Source of the DNA: Cryobacterium sp. Y11
GTDB lineage: Bacteria; Actinomycetota; Actinomycetes; Actinomycetales; Microbacteriaceae
Length of the DNA stretch: 64,000 nucleotides
Assembly: GCF_002929535.1 (NCBI RefSeq)
Contig: NZ_PJJO01000049.1
Location: forward strand, 19,866 to 83,865
Direction of reading: 5' to 3'
The position numbers and the translations under genes are program-made. Positions 53,870 to 63,370 of this stretch are shown here, in pieces. The notes under the pieces were generated by a model. It worked only from the letters and a program-made list of their open reading frames with translations. It did no database searches and had not been told where the DNA came from. Each line of letters opens with the position of its first letter. Position 1 is the first letter of the stretch.

Positions 53870-54027
53870 CTGGGTCCGGGAGGCGGCATCCGTTCTGGTC
53901 GGGCTCGTTCGTGGGGGCTAATTCAGGAAGAACGGGACTGGCGGGGGTCGGGGGCTCTGGAATCGCGCGGCACGATCCCTAGACTGGTGGTTTGATCTTG
54001 AATTATGCGAGAGAGGGGCCGATTGGC

Positions 54028-54570
54028 GTGACCGTAGTACAGCAGAACGCACCGGAACAACCCGAACTGGAATATTCGGTGCGGCGTGCGCGCACCAGCG
54101 ACGTGCCGGGCATCGAAGCACTCGTCGAACCGCTCGTGCAGCAACGTATTCTGCTCGGCAAGGACAGGGTTGTGTTCTACGAGGCCGTGCAGGAATTTCG
54201 GGTTGCCGTCGACTCCGCCGGCGCACTGATTGGCTGCGGCGCCCTGCATGTCATGTGGGAGGACCTCGGCGAAGTGCGCACTCTCGCCGTTGACGCGAAA
54301 TGGCTTGGGCGCGGCGTCGGCTACACGATGATGCAACGCCTCGAAGCGGATGCCGGCGACCTCGGCCTGAGTCGCCTATTCTGCCTCACCTTCGAGGTGG
54401 GCTTCTTCACCCGCAACGGTTTCAGCGATATGGGTACCGAAACGGTCGACCCTGCCGTCTACGCCGAGCTGGTGCGCTCGCCGGATGAAGGCGTGGCGGA
54501 GTTTCTCGACCTTGCCAGGGTGAAGCCGAACACACTCGGAAACACGCGCATGGTGAAGCGGCTGAACTAG
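54028..54570 (+). CDS. GNAT N-acetyltransferase, amino-acid N-acetyltransferase-like (short ArgA type)
   Basis: About 180 aa; the GTG at 54028 follows AGAGAGGGG and gives VTVVQQN; a TTG at 53992 is in frame. 'YSVRRARTSDVPGIEALVEP' opens the domain. 'LGEVRTLAVDAKWLGRGVGY' holds strand 4 and the acetyl-CoA loop (R/Q-x-x-G-x-G/A as G-R-G-V-G-Y), and 'FCLTFEVGFFTRNGFSDMGT' is the C-terminal part. The sequence resembles stand-alone glutamate N-acetyltransferases of actinobacteria that begin arginine synthesis, but the substrate is inferred. No arg genes are near. Confidence 0.8.
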   Translation: MTVVQQNAPEQPELEYSVRRARTSDVPGIEALVEPLVQQRILLGKDRVVFYEAVQEFRVAVDSAGALIGCGALHVMWEDLGEVRTLAVDAKWLGRGVGYTMMQRLEADAGDLGLSRLFCLTFEVGFFTRNGFSDMGTETVDPAVYAELVRSPDEGVAEFLDLARVKPNTLGNTRMVKRLN

Positions 54571-54788
54571 GCCCTGATCCGGCGGAATTCGGCGTGATCG
54601 GATGGATCACGGCTTAAAGCGTTGCCCACTGGCGATTTCTTCCGCTCATAGGAGCAAAGTTCACGGAGTTTACCCCCCGGTCATGGGCCGTCACTAGGCT
54701 GCGAACTATTGCACCGGCCGGAACACTCCACGGGGAGCAAAACCCCGGGTGCGATGAGACCACCATCGTTCTATGAATGAGGAGATCC

Positions 54789-57700
54789 ATGTCATCCGCC
54801 GTTCGCAGCCGTTCGAGGCTGATATTTGCCGCACTTCTTGGGGTGAGCCTCGCGGCCGCTCCAATCATTGCCGTGCCGGCCAGCGCCAACACCGCCGGCA
54901 CCGGGGTGATTATCAACGAGGCCTACCTGCATGGCGGAACCTCGGGCGCGACCTTTTTGAACAAGTTCGTCGAGCTGTACAACCCGACCGCCGCCGATGT
55001 GTCGCTTGACGGCACCTCCATTCAGTACCGTTCTGCCAGCGGAACCTCGAACCCGACCTCGGTCCTCGCCTTGACCGGCACCATCGCCGCTGGCGGTTAC
55101 TACCTCGTGCAGGGTGGGTCGAACGCGAGCAGCGGCGCGTCGCTGCCGACACCGGATGCCGCATCCAGGATCTCCTTCGCCGGCGCCTCCGGCACGATCT
55201 TCTTCGCCAATCAGTCCACGGCGCTCACCGCTCCCGCCACGGGCTCACTCACCGGGCAGGCGGAGATTCTCGACCTGATCGGCTACGGCAGTTCAAATAC
55301 CTTTGAGGGAACGGTCGCAGCCACGGCATCCGTTACCACCTCGGTGAACCGCACGAACTTCTCTGACACCGATGTCAACGCCGCCGACTTCAGCTCTGCA
55401 GCGCCCACGCCGACGAACGCGGCCGGCGAGACCGGCAGTCCGGTAGAACCAGAGCCCGACCCCGACCCGACCCCGGTGCCCACCGAGCTGACCGCGATCA
55501 ACGCGATCCAGGGCGTGACCGACACGAGCCCGCTGGCCGGGACCGTCGTCAAGACCACGGGTGTCGTCACTGCCGCCTACCCGACCGGCGGTTTCAACGG
55601 TTTTTACCTGCAGACAGCGGGAACCGGCGGCGACGTAGACTTCGCCAGTCACACGGCCTCGCACGGCGTCTTCGCTTATTCCAACACGGCCACCGCCGAC
55701 GTAAAGATCGGCGACTACGTGCAGGTCGTCGGCACCGTCGTAGAGTTCTTCGGCTTGACGGAGGTCACCTTCGGCGCCGCAGGCGACGTCACCCAGCTGT
55801 CCGGCACCGACGTGGTGGCACCGACCCCGGTCACGACGACGCTGCCGACCAGCGCAGAGCAGCGCGAATCCCTCGAGGGCATGCTGCTCGCCCCGCAGGG
55901 CGACTTCACCGTCACCAACAACTACACGACCAACCAGTACGCCGAGATCGGCCTCGCAGCCGGAACGACACCGCTGGTCACCCCCACGGTGACGGCACGT
56001 CCCGGCTCGGCCGAGTACACGGCCGCCATCGCGGACAACGCCGCACGCGCAGTGACCCTCGACGACGGTGCGAGCACGAACTTCCTCTCGAGCACCAACC
56101 AGGCCACCCCGGTTCCCTACCTCACCGTCGCAGATCCGCTGCGCATCGGTGCGGCCGTGACGTTTACGAAACCCGTCATCTTCGACTACCGCAACACGGC
56201 GTGGAAGTTCCAGCCCACCGCGGCGCTCACCGCCGCAAACGCTGCCACGGTGCAGCCGGCCACGTTCGCCAATACCCGAACGAACGCTCCCGAAAACGTG
56301 GGTGGCGACATCCGTTTGGCAAGCTTCAACGTCTTGAACTACTTCTCCACCGTCGGTGATTCCATCTCCGGCTGCTCGTACTACAACGATCGGGCCGGAA
56401 ACCCGATCACCGTGCGCAGCGGGTGCGATGCGCGCGGCGCCGCCAACAGCGTCAACTTCGAACGCCAGCAGGCCAAGATTGTCTCGGCCATCAATGCCCT
56501 CGACGCGCACGTCGTGTCACTCGAGGAAATCGAGAACTCGGCCGCCTTCGGTAAGGTTCGCGACGACGCCCTCTCCAACCTGGTGAACGCGCTCAATGCC
56601 TCGGCCGGCAGCACGGTCTGGGCCTTCGTTGCCTCACCCACCGAGCTTCCCGCTACCGAAGATGTCATCCGCACCGCCTTCATCTACAAGGTCGCAACGG
56701 TCGAAACCGTGGGCGGGTCAACGATTCTCACCGGTTCCGCCGCGTTCAGCAACGCACGTCAGCCGCTTGCCCAGGCCTTCCAACTGGTGGGCGACACCGG
56801 CAGCACCTTTCTCGCCATCGTGAACCACTTCAAGTCGAAGGGCTCCGGAACCGGCGTCGACGCCGACATGAACGACGGCCAGGGTGCCTCGAACGCCTCC
56901 CGGGTGAACCAGGCCACGGCCCTCGTGGACTTCGCCAACGGGCTCAAGTCCAGCACCGGCATCGACCGGGTGTTCCTCACGGGTGACTTCAACGCCTATG
57001 ACCAGGAAGACCCGATCAAGGTGATCACCGACGCCGGCTTCATCAACCAGGAGGCCAAAAGCGGCGAGTACACCTACGCCTTCGGCGGTATGGTCGGCTC
57101 GCTCGACCACGTATTCGCTTCGCCAGAAGCGGATGCCACGGTCAACGACGTCGACGTCTGGAACATCAACTCGGTTGAATCGGTCGCCCTGGAGTACAGC
57201 CGGTACAACAACAACGTGACCGACTTCTACGTCGCCGACGCCTATCGCTCATCGGACCACGACCCGGTCGTGCTCGGCCTGAACCTCGCCACGCCTACCG
57301 CAGTCGAACTCAACCTGCTCAACATCAACGACTTTCACGGACGCATCGACGCCAACACCGTCAAGTTCGCCGGAACCGTAGAGCAATTGCGAGCCGAGTA
57401 CGGCGACGCGAACTCGCTGTTCCTCTCGAACGGCGACAATATCGGTGCCTCGCTGTTCGCCTCGGCGTCGCAGCAGGACCGGCCCACCATCGACGTTCTG
57501 AACGCGCTCGACCTCGCGGCCTCCGGCGTGGGCAACCACGAGTTCGATCAGGGTTTCAGCGACCTCACTGGTCGGGTGGCTGCAGCTGCCAACTTCGACT
57601 ACCTCGGCGCCAACGTCTACAACGTGGGCACGGAGACTCCCGCGATGCAGGAATACGCACTCATCGATGTGGCCGGCGTCACGGTCGGCGTGATCGGCGC

Positions 57701-59525
57701 TGTCACGGAAGAGACCCCGACGCTGGTCTCACCCAATGGAATCGCTGCGCTGTCGTTTGGTGACCCGGTCACGGCCGTCAACCGCGTTGCTGTTCAGCTC
57801 ACCGACGGCGACGTCTCGAACGGCGAAGCGGATGTGCTGATCGCTGAATACCATGAGGGTGCCGGAGCAGGAATCCCCGATGGCGCGACGCTCGAGCAGG
57901 AACTCGCCGCCGGCGGAGCCTTCGCCAGCATCGTGAATGACACCTCGGCCGAAGTCGACGCGATCTTCACCGGCCACACGCACAAGCAGTATGCCTGGGA
58001 CGCTCAGGTTCCCGGAGCAGCTGCGGGAGCGACTCGCCCGGTGCTGCAGACAGGCAGCTACGGCGAGAACATCGGCCAGGTCGTACTCAGCTACGACATT
58101 GCCTCCGGTGACACGACCACGGTGAAGAACCGCAACGTGGCCCGCTCGACCGTTGCCGACGCCGACCTGGTGGCCGCGTACCCGCGCGTCGCCGAGGTGC
58201 AGGCCATCACGAACGCCGCGCTGGCTGAAGCCGCCATCCAGGGCAACGTGCCCGTCGGTTCGGTCACCGCCGACATCACCCGGGCGTGCCTGGGCGGAGT
58301 CGCACCGTGCGCCGAAAACCGCATGGCTCCCTCGAGCATGGGCACACTCGTTGCGAACTCTCTGCGGGCTTCCCTGGCCGACGCCACCATCGGCGGTGCC
58401 GAAATCGGCATCGTCAACCCCGGTGGAATGCGCGCGGACCTCTCGCTCGCTCCCGACGGTGTGGTCACCTATGCCGAGGCGAACGCGGTGCTGCCGTTCC
58501 TGAACAACCTGTGGACGACGAGCTTGACCGGCGCGCAGTTCAAGACTGTGCTCGAGCAGCAGTGGCAGACCAACGCCGATGGCACGATTCCGAGCCGTCC
58601 GTTTTTGCAGCTCGGTTTGAGCGAGAATGTGAATTACACCTTCGACGCGTCGCACGATGCCGGAAGCCGCATCACGGGCATCTGGATCGACGGCGCCCAG
58701 ATCGATCCGGCGCAGTCCTACCGCATCGGTTCGTTCAACTTCCTGCTCACCGGCGGCGACAACTTCCGCGAGTTCAGGAACGGAACGGATACCCGCGACT
58801 CTGGTCTCGTCGACCGGGACGCCTGGATCTCCTACATTCAGGCCAACAGCCCGCTGTCCCCGTCGTTCAAGGCCAACCAGGCCTCAATCACCGGTGCCCC
58901 CACGGCAGCTGTGAACCCGGGCGACACCGTTACCGTCACGGTCGGCAGCCTCAACCTCACCTCCCTCGGTGCTCCGAAGAACACGCAGCTCGCGCTGCGC
59001 TGGTCGGGCACCGACGTGGGAACGGCATCCGTTGATTCAACGGGCACGGCCACGGTCACCGTCACGGTGCCGACCGACGCCGCGCCGAACAGCATTCTCG
59101 AGATGACCGCGGTTGAATCGGGCACGATTGTGCGCCTCGCCATCGCGGTTGCGGTGAGCGCCGAACCGGGGGAAGCGCCTACTGCAGCGTCGGAGCGGGA
59201 GCTGACCAAGAAGCTCAAGAATGCGATCGACACCGATCAGAACACCTATCGGGCCGGTGACGTGGTTGTCGTCGACGTTGGGGTGAAACACGCCGGAGAG
59301 TATGTGTCGGTGTGGGTCTACGACAAGAAGAAGGCCGCTAACCTCGGCGGCTGGTCGCTCGTCAGCGCCGAGGGCACCGTGAGCGTCAGGCTCGCCGACG
59401 GCCTCAAGCACGGCAAGTACAGCGTCTCCGTGCAGAACGCCGACGGTGACGTGATTGGTTGGACCGACGTCAGGGTCGACCACGCCAAGAAGGCGCCGAA
59501 GCCGCCGAAACCAGGGCACCGCTAA
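54789..59525 (+). CDS. Secreted multidomain nuclease / 5'-nucleotidase (ExeM/NucH type)
   Basis: A 1578-aa secreted protein. ATG at 54789 follows GAGGAG (an ATG 12 nt upstream is in frame). Signal peptide 1-35; lamin-tail-like domain (38-150, 'VIINEAYLHGGTSGATFLNK'); OB-like region (220-370); endonuclease/exonuclease/phosphatase domain (about 500-820: 'IRLASFNVLNYFSTVGDSIS', 'HVVSLEEIENSAAF', 'FLTGDFNAYDQEDP', 'SDHDPVVLGL'); 5'-nucleotidase domain (about 825-1340: 'LNLLNINDFHGRIDAN', 'LFLSNGDNIGASLFASAS', 'GVGNHEFDQG', 'AEYHEGAGAG'); C-terminal Ig-like and Lys-rich parts. It should digest extracellular DNA and release phosphate and nucleosides. No anchor is visible. Confidence 0.93.
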   Translation: MSSAVRSRSRLIFAALLGVSLAAAPIIAVPASANTAGTGVIINEAYLHGGTSGATFLNKFVELYNPTAADVSLDGTSIQYRSASGTSNPTSVLALTGTIAAGGYYLVQGGSNASSGASLPTPDAASRISFAGASGTIFFANQSTALTAPATGSLTGQAEILDLIGYGSSNTFEGTVAATASVTTSVNRTNFSDTDVNAADFSSAAPTPTNAAGETGSPVEPEPDPDPTPVPTELTAINAIQGVTDTSPLAGTVVKTTGVVTAAYPTGGFNGFYLQTAGTGGDVDFASHTASHGVFAYSNTATADVKIGDYVQVVGTVVEFFGLTEVTFGAAGDVTQLSGTDVVAPTPVTTTLPTSAEQRESLEGMLLAPQGDFTVTNNYTTNQYAEIGLAAGTTPLVTPTVTARPGSAEYTAAIADNAARAVTLDDGASTNFLSSTNQATPVPYLTVADPLRIGAAVTFTKPVIFDYRNTAWKFQPTAALTAANAATVQPATFANTRTNAPENVGGDIRLASFNVLNYFSTVGDSISGCSYYNDRAGNPITVRSGCDARGAANSVNFERQQAKIVSAINALDAHVVSLEEIENSAAFGKVRDDALSNLVNALNASAGSTVWAFVASPTELPATEDVIRTAFIYKVATVETVGGSTILTGSAAFSNARQPLAQAFQLVGDTGSTFLAIVNHFKSKGSGTGVDADMNDGQGASNASRVNQATALVDFANGLKSSTGIDRVFLTGDFNAYDQEDPIKVITDAGFINQEAKSGEYTYAFGGMVGSLDHVFASPEADATVNDVDVWNINSVESVALEYSRYNNNVTDFYVADAYRSSDHDPVVLGLNLATPTAVELNLLNINDFHGRIDANTVKFAGTVEQLRAEYGDANSLFLSNGDNIGASLFASASQQDRPTIDVLNALDLAASGVGNHEFDQGFSDLTGRVAAAANFDYLGANVYNVGTETPAMQEYALIDVAGVTVGVIGAVTEETPTLVSPNGIAALSFGDPVTAVNRVAVQLTDGDVSNGEADVLIAEYHEGAGAGIPDGATLEQELAAGGAFASIVNDTSAEVDAIFTGHTHKQYAWDAQVPGAAAGATRPVLQTGSYGENIGQVVLSYDIASGDTTTVKNRNVARSTVADADLVAAYPRVAEVQAITNAALAEAAIQGNVPVGSVTADITRACLGGVAPCAENRMAPSSMGTLVANSLRASLADATIGGAEIGIVNPGGMRADLSLAPDGVVTYAEANAVLPFLNNLWTTSLTGAQFKTVLEQQWQTNADGTIPSRPFLQLGLSENVNYTFDASHDAGSRITGIWIDGAQIDPAQSYRIGSFNFLLTGGDNFREFRNGTDTRDSGLVDRDAWISYIQANSPLSPSFKANQASITGAPTAAVNPGDTVTVTVGSLNLTSLGAPKNTQLALRWSGTDVGTASVDSTGTATVTVTVPTDAAPNSILEMTAVESGTIVRLAIAVAVSAEPGEAPTAASERELTKKLKNAIDTDQNTYRAGDVVVVDVGVKHAGEYVSVWVYDKKKAANLGGWSLVSAEGTVSVRLADGLKHGKYSVSVQNADGDVIGWTDVRVDHAKKAPKPPKPGHR

Positions 59526-59542
59526 GCTGCGGGTTTTCCCAG

Positions 59543-59578
59543 GGCCCGCGCGCACCGTTTCGGTCGCGGGCGGGCCCT
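59543..59578 (+). terminator. GC-rich hairpin after the nuclease gene
   Basis: GGGCCCGCGCGC and GCGGGCGGGCCC form an imperfect stem about 20 nt after the stop codon. No long T tract; moderate support as a terminator. Confidence 0.5.
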
Positions 59579-59656
59579 TGCCCGTTCCGAGGGCAATTGC
59601 CCCCGACACGCACGCCATTACCGGCTTCTAGCGCCGAACATCATTAACCTTGGGGC

Positions 59657-60301
59657 ATGTCGACGATCAAGCAACCGGTCGGCCGCCAGTCCAGCAAGGT
59701 GTACCGGCGCCGGCGTTTCGTAGTGGGGCTCGGCCTGCTTGCCGTGCTCGTGATCCTTTTTCTCATCATCGTGCAACCGGGGGTGAGCACGGGAGACGCT
59801 AACTCCCCGAAATCGCCCGCCGCGATTCCCGAGGCAGCCACGCCAACGGATGCTGGTACCGCGATTCCCGAGGCAGCCACTGCCGTCGACGGCTCGGCCT
59901 GTGACCCATCCGCTGTGCAAATTGCGGCCATCACCGACGCCACGAATTATGCGGACGACGTACTACCGCAGCTGTCGCTGAGCCTGACCAACATCGGTAC
60001 CACCGACTGTGTGATCAATGCCGGAAACGCCAAACAGGTGTTCACGGTGATGAGTGGGAAAGACGTCTACTGGACGTCGACCGACTGCCAGACCAGCCCA
60101 GTCGACGCCCAAGTGACGCTCAAGCCGGGCGTTGAGATGCCGCTCGCAACACCGATCACGTGGGATCGCACCCTTTCGGCCGTTGATACCTGCCAGACCG
60201 AGACTCGTACCGCGGTTCCGGCCGGCGGTGCGTCGTACTACCTGCACGTGAGCGTCGACGGCATCGAAGCGGCCGACCCGGCATTGATGATTCTGAACTA
60301 G
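59657..60301 (+). CDS. Single-pass membrane-anchored protein, unknown function (DUF4232-like ectodomain)
   Basis: A 214-aa protein. A basic cytoplasmic stub (MSTIKQPVGRQSSKVYRRRR), one helix (21-42, 'FVVGLGLLAVLVILFLIIVQ'), a linker with a repeated 'AIPEAAT' unit, then an extracellular beta-rich domain with several Cys (CDPS, DCVIN, DCQTS, DTCQTE) that could form disulfides. 'LSLSLTNIGTTDCVINAGNA' resembles ectodomains of the DUF4232/Ig-like type. It shares its layout with the protein at 10007-10774 but not its sequence. Function not recognised. Confidence 0.6.
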   Translation: MSTIKQPVGRQSSKVYRRRRFVVGLGLLAVLVILFLIIVQPGVSTGDANSPKSPAAIPEAATPTDAGTAIPEAATAVDGSACDPSAVQIAAITDATNYADDVLPQLSLSLTNIGTTDCVINAGNAKQVFTVMSGKDVYWTSTDCQTSPVDAQVTLKPGVEMPLATPITWDRTLSAVDTCQTETRTAVPAGGASYYLHVSVDGIEAADPALMILN

Positions 60302-60395
60302 GGATTGGCCGCTCATGCTGGTGCTGCGGCGCGCGTTCGCTCGTGGCATGCGCTGCCAGCTGGGCGCGCACAGCCGCGCCTGATTGAATGAAGGG

Positions 60396-60803
60396 GTGAC
60401 CGATACGACTGCAAACACCCGTTCCGAGGCGCTCGGCGCCGCACTCGCGGCGCAAGACGTCGTCGCCGTGGCCTATGCGCTGCGCAATGACTACATGATC
60501 GTGCCGCAACTCGTCGTCAACGGTGAGGGAGCGCAGGTGCGGGTCTTCGGCCGTGAAGGCTCCGACAAGCGGATGCTGCTGCTCTTTTCCGCGGCGGAGA
60601 ACTACGCGCGGGTGGTTCCCGACGACCCGAACCCGCAGGTCATGGTCTGCGACGGCCAATGGCTGCGGGAGTTTCTGACCGTGCACTCCGCGACGCTGGA
60701 GATGGTGTTCTTCGACATTGCCGGGCCGAACGTGATGCAGGCCGCTCCGGCCGACCTGCTCAAGGCGCTGAGCCCCGAGCTCGGCCAGAGCAACGCCGAC
60801 TAG
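60396..60803 (+). CDS. SseB-like hypothetical cytoplasmic protein
   Basis: About 135 aa. Start uncertain: the GTG at 60396 directly follows GAAGGG, too close for a normal ribosome site; a TTG at 60384 is in frame and gives 139 aa. The protein has no signal or helix. 'YMIVPQLVVNGEGAQVRVFG', 'RMLLLFSAAENYARVV' and 'WLREFLTVHSATLEMVFFDI' resemble the fold of SseB-N-like domains. Found convergent to radA. Function unknown. Confidence 0.6.
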   Translation: MTDTTANTRSEALGAALAAQDVVAVAYALRNDYMIVPQLVVNGEGAQVRVFGREGSDKRMLLLFSAAENYARVVPDDPNPQVMVCDGQWLREFLTVHSATLEMVFFDIAGPNVMQAAPADLLKALSPELGQSNAD

Positions 60804-60863
60804 AGCCTCTCTTTCCGGGGAGCGCTAACCTTGCGCCGAGCGCGGAGCGGAGCGGGGCCGAGT

Positions 60864-62225
60864 CTAGAACGCCCGATCGAGTTCGGCGTCGCGTGGGCTG
60901 CGGGTCGTGCCGAGCGCGAGGGCAACCGCCGCGTGGATCGACCCGCAGGCGGCGTCGATCTGGGTCGTGAAGCCGAGGCGCACCGCCTCGTTCATTCGCT
61001 GTGTTGACATGAGCGCCCCGCGCACCTCGCCGGCCAGACTGATCTCGCCAAACGCAACCACAGTGTGGGCAACGGCCAGCCCCGTGAAGGCCGACGCGAT
61101 GGCCAGCGCGATCGCCAAATCAGCGGCCGGCTCGGTGAGACGGATGCCGCCAACCGTCGACACGTAGACATCTTTGGTAGAGAGGTTCATTCCCGCGCGC
61201 TCCTGAAGTACCGCCAGCAGCATGGCGACGCGGGCCGAGTCCACGCCGCTCGTGACCCGGCGGGGGTTCGGCGCCTGGGTGTCGGTAACAAGCGCCTGCA
61301 CCTCGACCGGCATGGCCCGTCGGCCCTCCAGGGCGACGGTGACACAGGTGCCGTCAACTGGTTCGGTGGCTCGGCTCAGGAACAGCCCGCTCGGGTCGGG
61401 CACCTCGGCTATGCCGTCGCCGGTCATCTCGAAGCAGCCGACCTCGTCGGTGGGCCCAAACCTGTTCTTGAGCGCCCGAATGAACCGCAGCGAGGTCTGC
61501 CGGTCGCCCTCGAACTGGCAGACCACGTCGACCAGATGCTCGAGCACCCGCGGCCCCGCAATTGAGCCGTCTTTGGTGACGTGGCCGACGAGGAGCACCG
61601 GCAGGTTGCGATCTTTGGCGACCCGAATGAGAGTGGATGCCACCTCCCGCACCTGGCTGGGCATGCCCGGCGACCCATCGGAGAGAGCGCTCGAGACGGT
61701 CTGCACCGAGTCGATGATGATGAGGTCGGGCTTGACCGCGTCGATTTGCCCGAGGATGATGCCAAGGTCGGTTTCGGCGGCGATATACAGCTCGGGTTCG
61801 AGCGCGTTGGTGCGCTCGGCGCGCAACCGCACCTGGCTCACCGATTCTTCGGCGCTGACGTAGAGCACACGGCTCTTCGCCGCGGCCGCCTTGGACGCGA
61901 CCTCAAGCAGCAGCGTGGACTTGCCGACGCCGGGCTCGCCGCTAAGCAGAACCACCGAGCCAGGCACGATGCCGCCGCCGAGCACCCGGTCGAACTCGTT
62001 GATTCCGGTCGGCCAGTGAGCGGCGGCATCCGTTTCAACGTGGGTGATGGGACGAGCGATGCCATCGCCGACGAGCGTGATGGCCTTGAGCTTGCGAGTG
62101 ATGCCGGCCGTCTGGCCAGCATCGACGACGGTGCCCCACTGCTGGCATTCGCCGCAGCGGCCCGCCCATTTGAGGGTGGTCCAGCCGCACTCGGAGCAGC
62201 GGAAAGAAGAGACGGATTTTGCCAT
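60864..62225 (-). CDS. radA: DNA repair protein RadA
   Basis: A 453-aa RecA-like branch-migration ATPase in recombination repair. N-terminal zinc finger: 'CSECGWTTLKWAGRCGECQQ' (Cys 10, 13, 24 and 27). Walker A GEPGVGKST (96-104), then 'VLYVSAEESVSQVRLRAERT'. The RadA-specific 'ALKNRFGPTDEVGCFEM' (KNRFG) is present. The C-terminal Lon-protease-like domain includes 'DVYVSTVGGIRLTEPAADLA' and 'LAVAHTVVAFGEISLAGEVR'. Upstream is the SGNH hydrolase gene in the same direction (78 bp apart). Confidence 0.97.
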   Translation of the reverse strand: MAKSVSSFRCSECGWTTLKWAGRCGECQQWGTVVDAGQTAGITRKLKAITLVGDGIARPITHVETDAAAHWPTGINEFDRVLGGGIVPGSVVLLSGEPGVGKSTLLLEVASKAAAAKSRVLYVSAEESVSQVRLRAERTNALEPELYIAAETDLGIILGQIDAVKPDLIIIDSVQTVSSALSDGSPGMPSQVREVASTLIRVAKDRNLPVLLVGHVTKDGSIAGPRVLEHLVDVVCQFEGDRQTSLRFIRALKNRFGPTDEVGCFEMTGDGIAEVPDPSGLFLSRATEPVDGTCVTVALEGRRAMPVEVQALVTDTQAPNPRRVTSGVDSARVAMLLAVLQERAGMNLSTKDVYVSTVGGIRLTEPAADLAIALAIASAFTGLAVAHTVVAFGEISLAGEVRGALMSTQRMNEAVRLGFTTQIDAACGSIHAAVALALGTTRSPRDAELDRAF

Positions 62226-62302
62226 ATTTCAAGCGTAGCCGGGGCCACCGACGCTCGCCCGTGCGTGGGGCGCTGCGCTCATATCTGCGGCGCGGGACAG
62301 TG

Positions 62303-63091
62303 CTAGATGTTGCCAGAATGGGCGTGTGCGGTAGCGGGTATCGACACGATGCGGTGCGCGACATCCGCGCTGATTGCCGGCAGGAATGCCTCGGCCCAGG
62401 CGCGGTAGCCGCGGTCGTTGGGGTGGAACAAATCCTTGGCGACGTGGGTCAGGATGCTGCGAATACCGGCCCGTTTGGTCGTCGCGTGCAGCGGAACCAC
62501 GGTGAGGTCGTGCTCGCCGGCGACCCGGCGAATGATCCGGTTGGCCGCGGCAACCTTGCGTTCATTGTGCGGCAGGTGAAAACAGGGCAGGTCAGCGACG
62601 AGGGCGTGCGGGGGCAGCGCGGCGAACACGGTGCGAATGCCGGCTTCGAACGCTTCTGGATGCCACTGGGCGATGTCGTTGGCTCCGATCGCGACAGTGA
62701 CGAGGTCGGGCGTGATCTTCTCGAAGCGCGGTAGCTGGTCGCGCACGGCCAAAGCCACCGTCGCGCCGGAGACGCTGAGGTTCACGACCCGCACGGTCTG
62801 ACCGGTCGCCAGCCGCACGTGATCGGCGAGCACACCGACGTAGCTTTTGTTCGGGCTGGAGGCCCCGATGCCCTGGGCTGCGCTGTCACCGATCGCGACG
62901 TAGAGCAGCTCGCCCGACTGCTTCGCGTGGGCGCGCCACCAAGCCGAGTGCACCGGCAGGGTCTCATTGAGAATGGCCTTCTGCTGTTGCAGGTCGCGGC
63001 GTACCCACGTCGTGAAGAGCGCGGCGGCGCCCGCGACAATGGCGGCTCCGTTAACAATTGCAGAGCGGATGCGTCGGGTCGGTAAGGTCAC
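62303..63091 (-). CDS. SGNH/GDSL family hydrolase, membrane-anchored
   Basis: A 262-aa protein. One N-terminal helix (about 10-30) works as a signal anchor. 'LLYVAIGDSAAQGIGASSPN' is block I (GDS, catalytic Ser), 'VVNLSVSGATVALAVRD' block II, 'DLVTVAIGANDIAQWHPEAF' block III (G-x-N-D), and 'DLFHPNDRGYRAWAEAFLPA' block V (D-x-x-H). It is an esterase/lipase-type hydrolase facing the cell exterior; substrate not known. It sits just upstream of radA on the minus strand. Confidence 0.9.
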   Translation of the reverse strand: MTLPTRRIRSAIVNGAAIVAGAAALFTTWVRRDLQQQKAILNETLPVHSAWWRAHAKQSGELLYVAIGDSAAQGIGASSPNKSYVGVLADHVRLATGQTVRVVNLSVSGATVALAVRDQLPRFEKITPDLVTVAIGANDIAQWHPEAFEAGIRTVFAALPPHALVADLPCFHLPHNERKVAAANRIIRRVAGEHDLTVVPLHATTKRAGIRSILTHVAKDLFHPNDRGYRAWAEAFLPAISADVAHRIVSIPATAHAHSGNI

Positions 63092-63177
63092 CCGCCGAGG
63101 CTACTCCGCGGCATCCGTGTGTCTGCTGCATATTTGCCGATTCGCGTCGGGCCGCAGTCTCTACTAGGATCGACGGC

Positions 63178-63267
63178 GGTACCGTGTCCGAGCGGCCGAA
63201 GGTGCGACTCTCGAAAAGTCGTGTGGGGGAGACTCCACCGTGGGTTCAAATCCCACCGGTACCGCCA
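63178..63267 (+). tRNA. tRNA-Ser (CGA)
   Basis: A plus-strand tRNA with long variable arm: acceptor GGTACCG / CGGTACC, anticodon loop CTCGAAA (anticodon CGA), T arm GTGGGTTCAAATCCCAC, and encoded CCA (63265-63267). Confidence 0.95.
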
Positions 63268-63271
63268 CGAA

Positions 63272-63314
63272 AAACCCCCTACATCCCGCTTTTTTACAGG
63301 GATGTAGGGGGTTT
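63272..63314. terminator. Intrinsic terminator after tRNA-Ser
   Basis: A 16-bp perfect stem (63272-63287 with 63299-63314), loop with a T run, followed by CGTTTTG. The AAA/TTT ends suggest it may also serve the convergent membrane-protein gene. Confidence 0.92.
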
Positions 63315-63370
63315 CGTTTTGTCTGGGTGGCCGGTTGACAACATGTGGCTCCATCGTTGACCAGGTCGTA

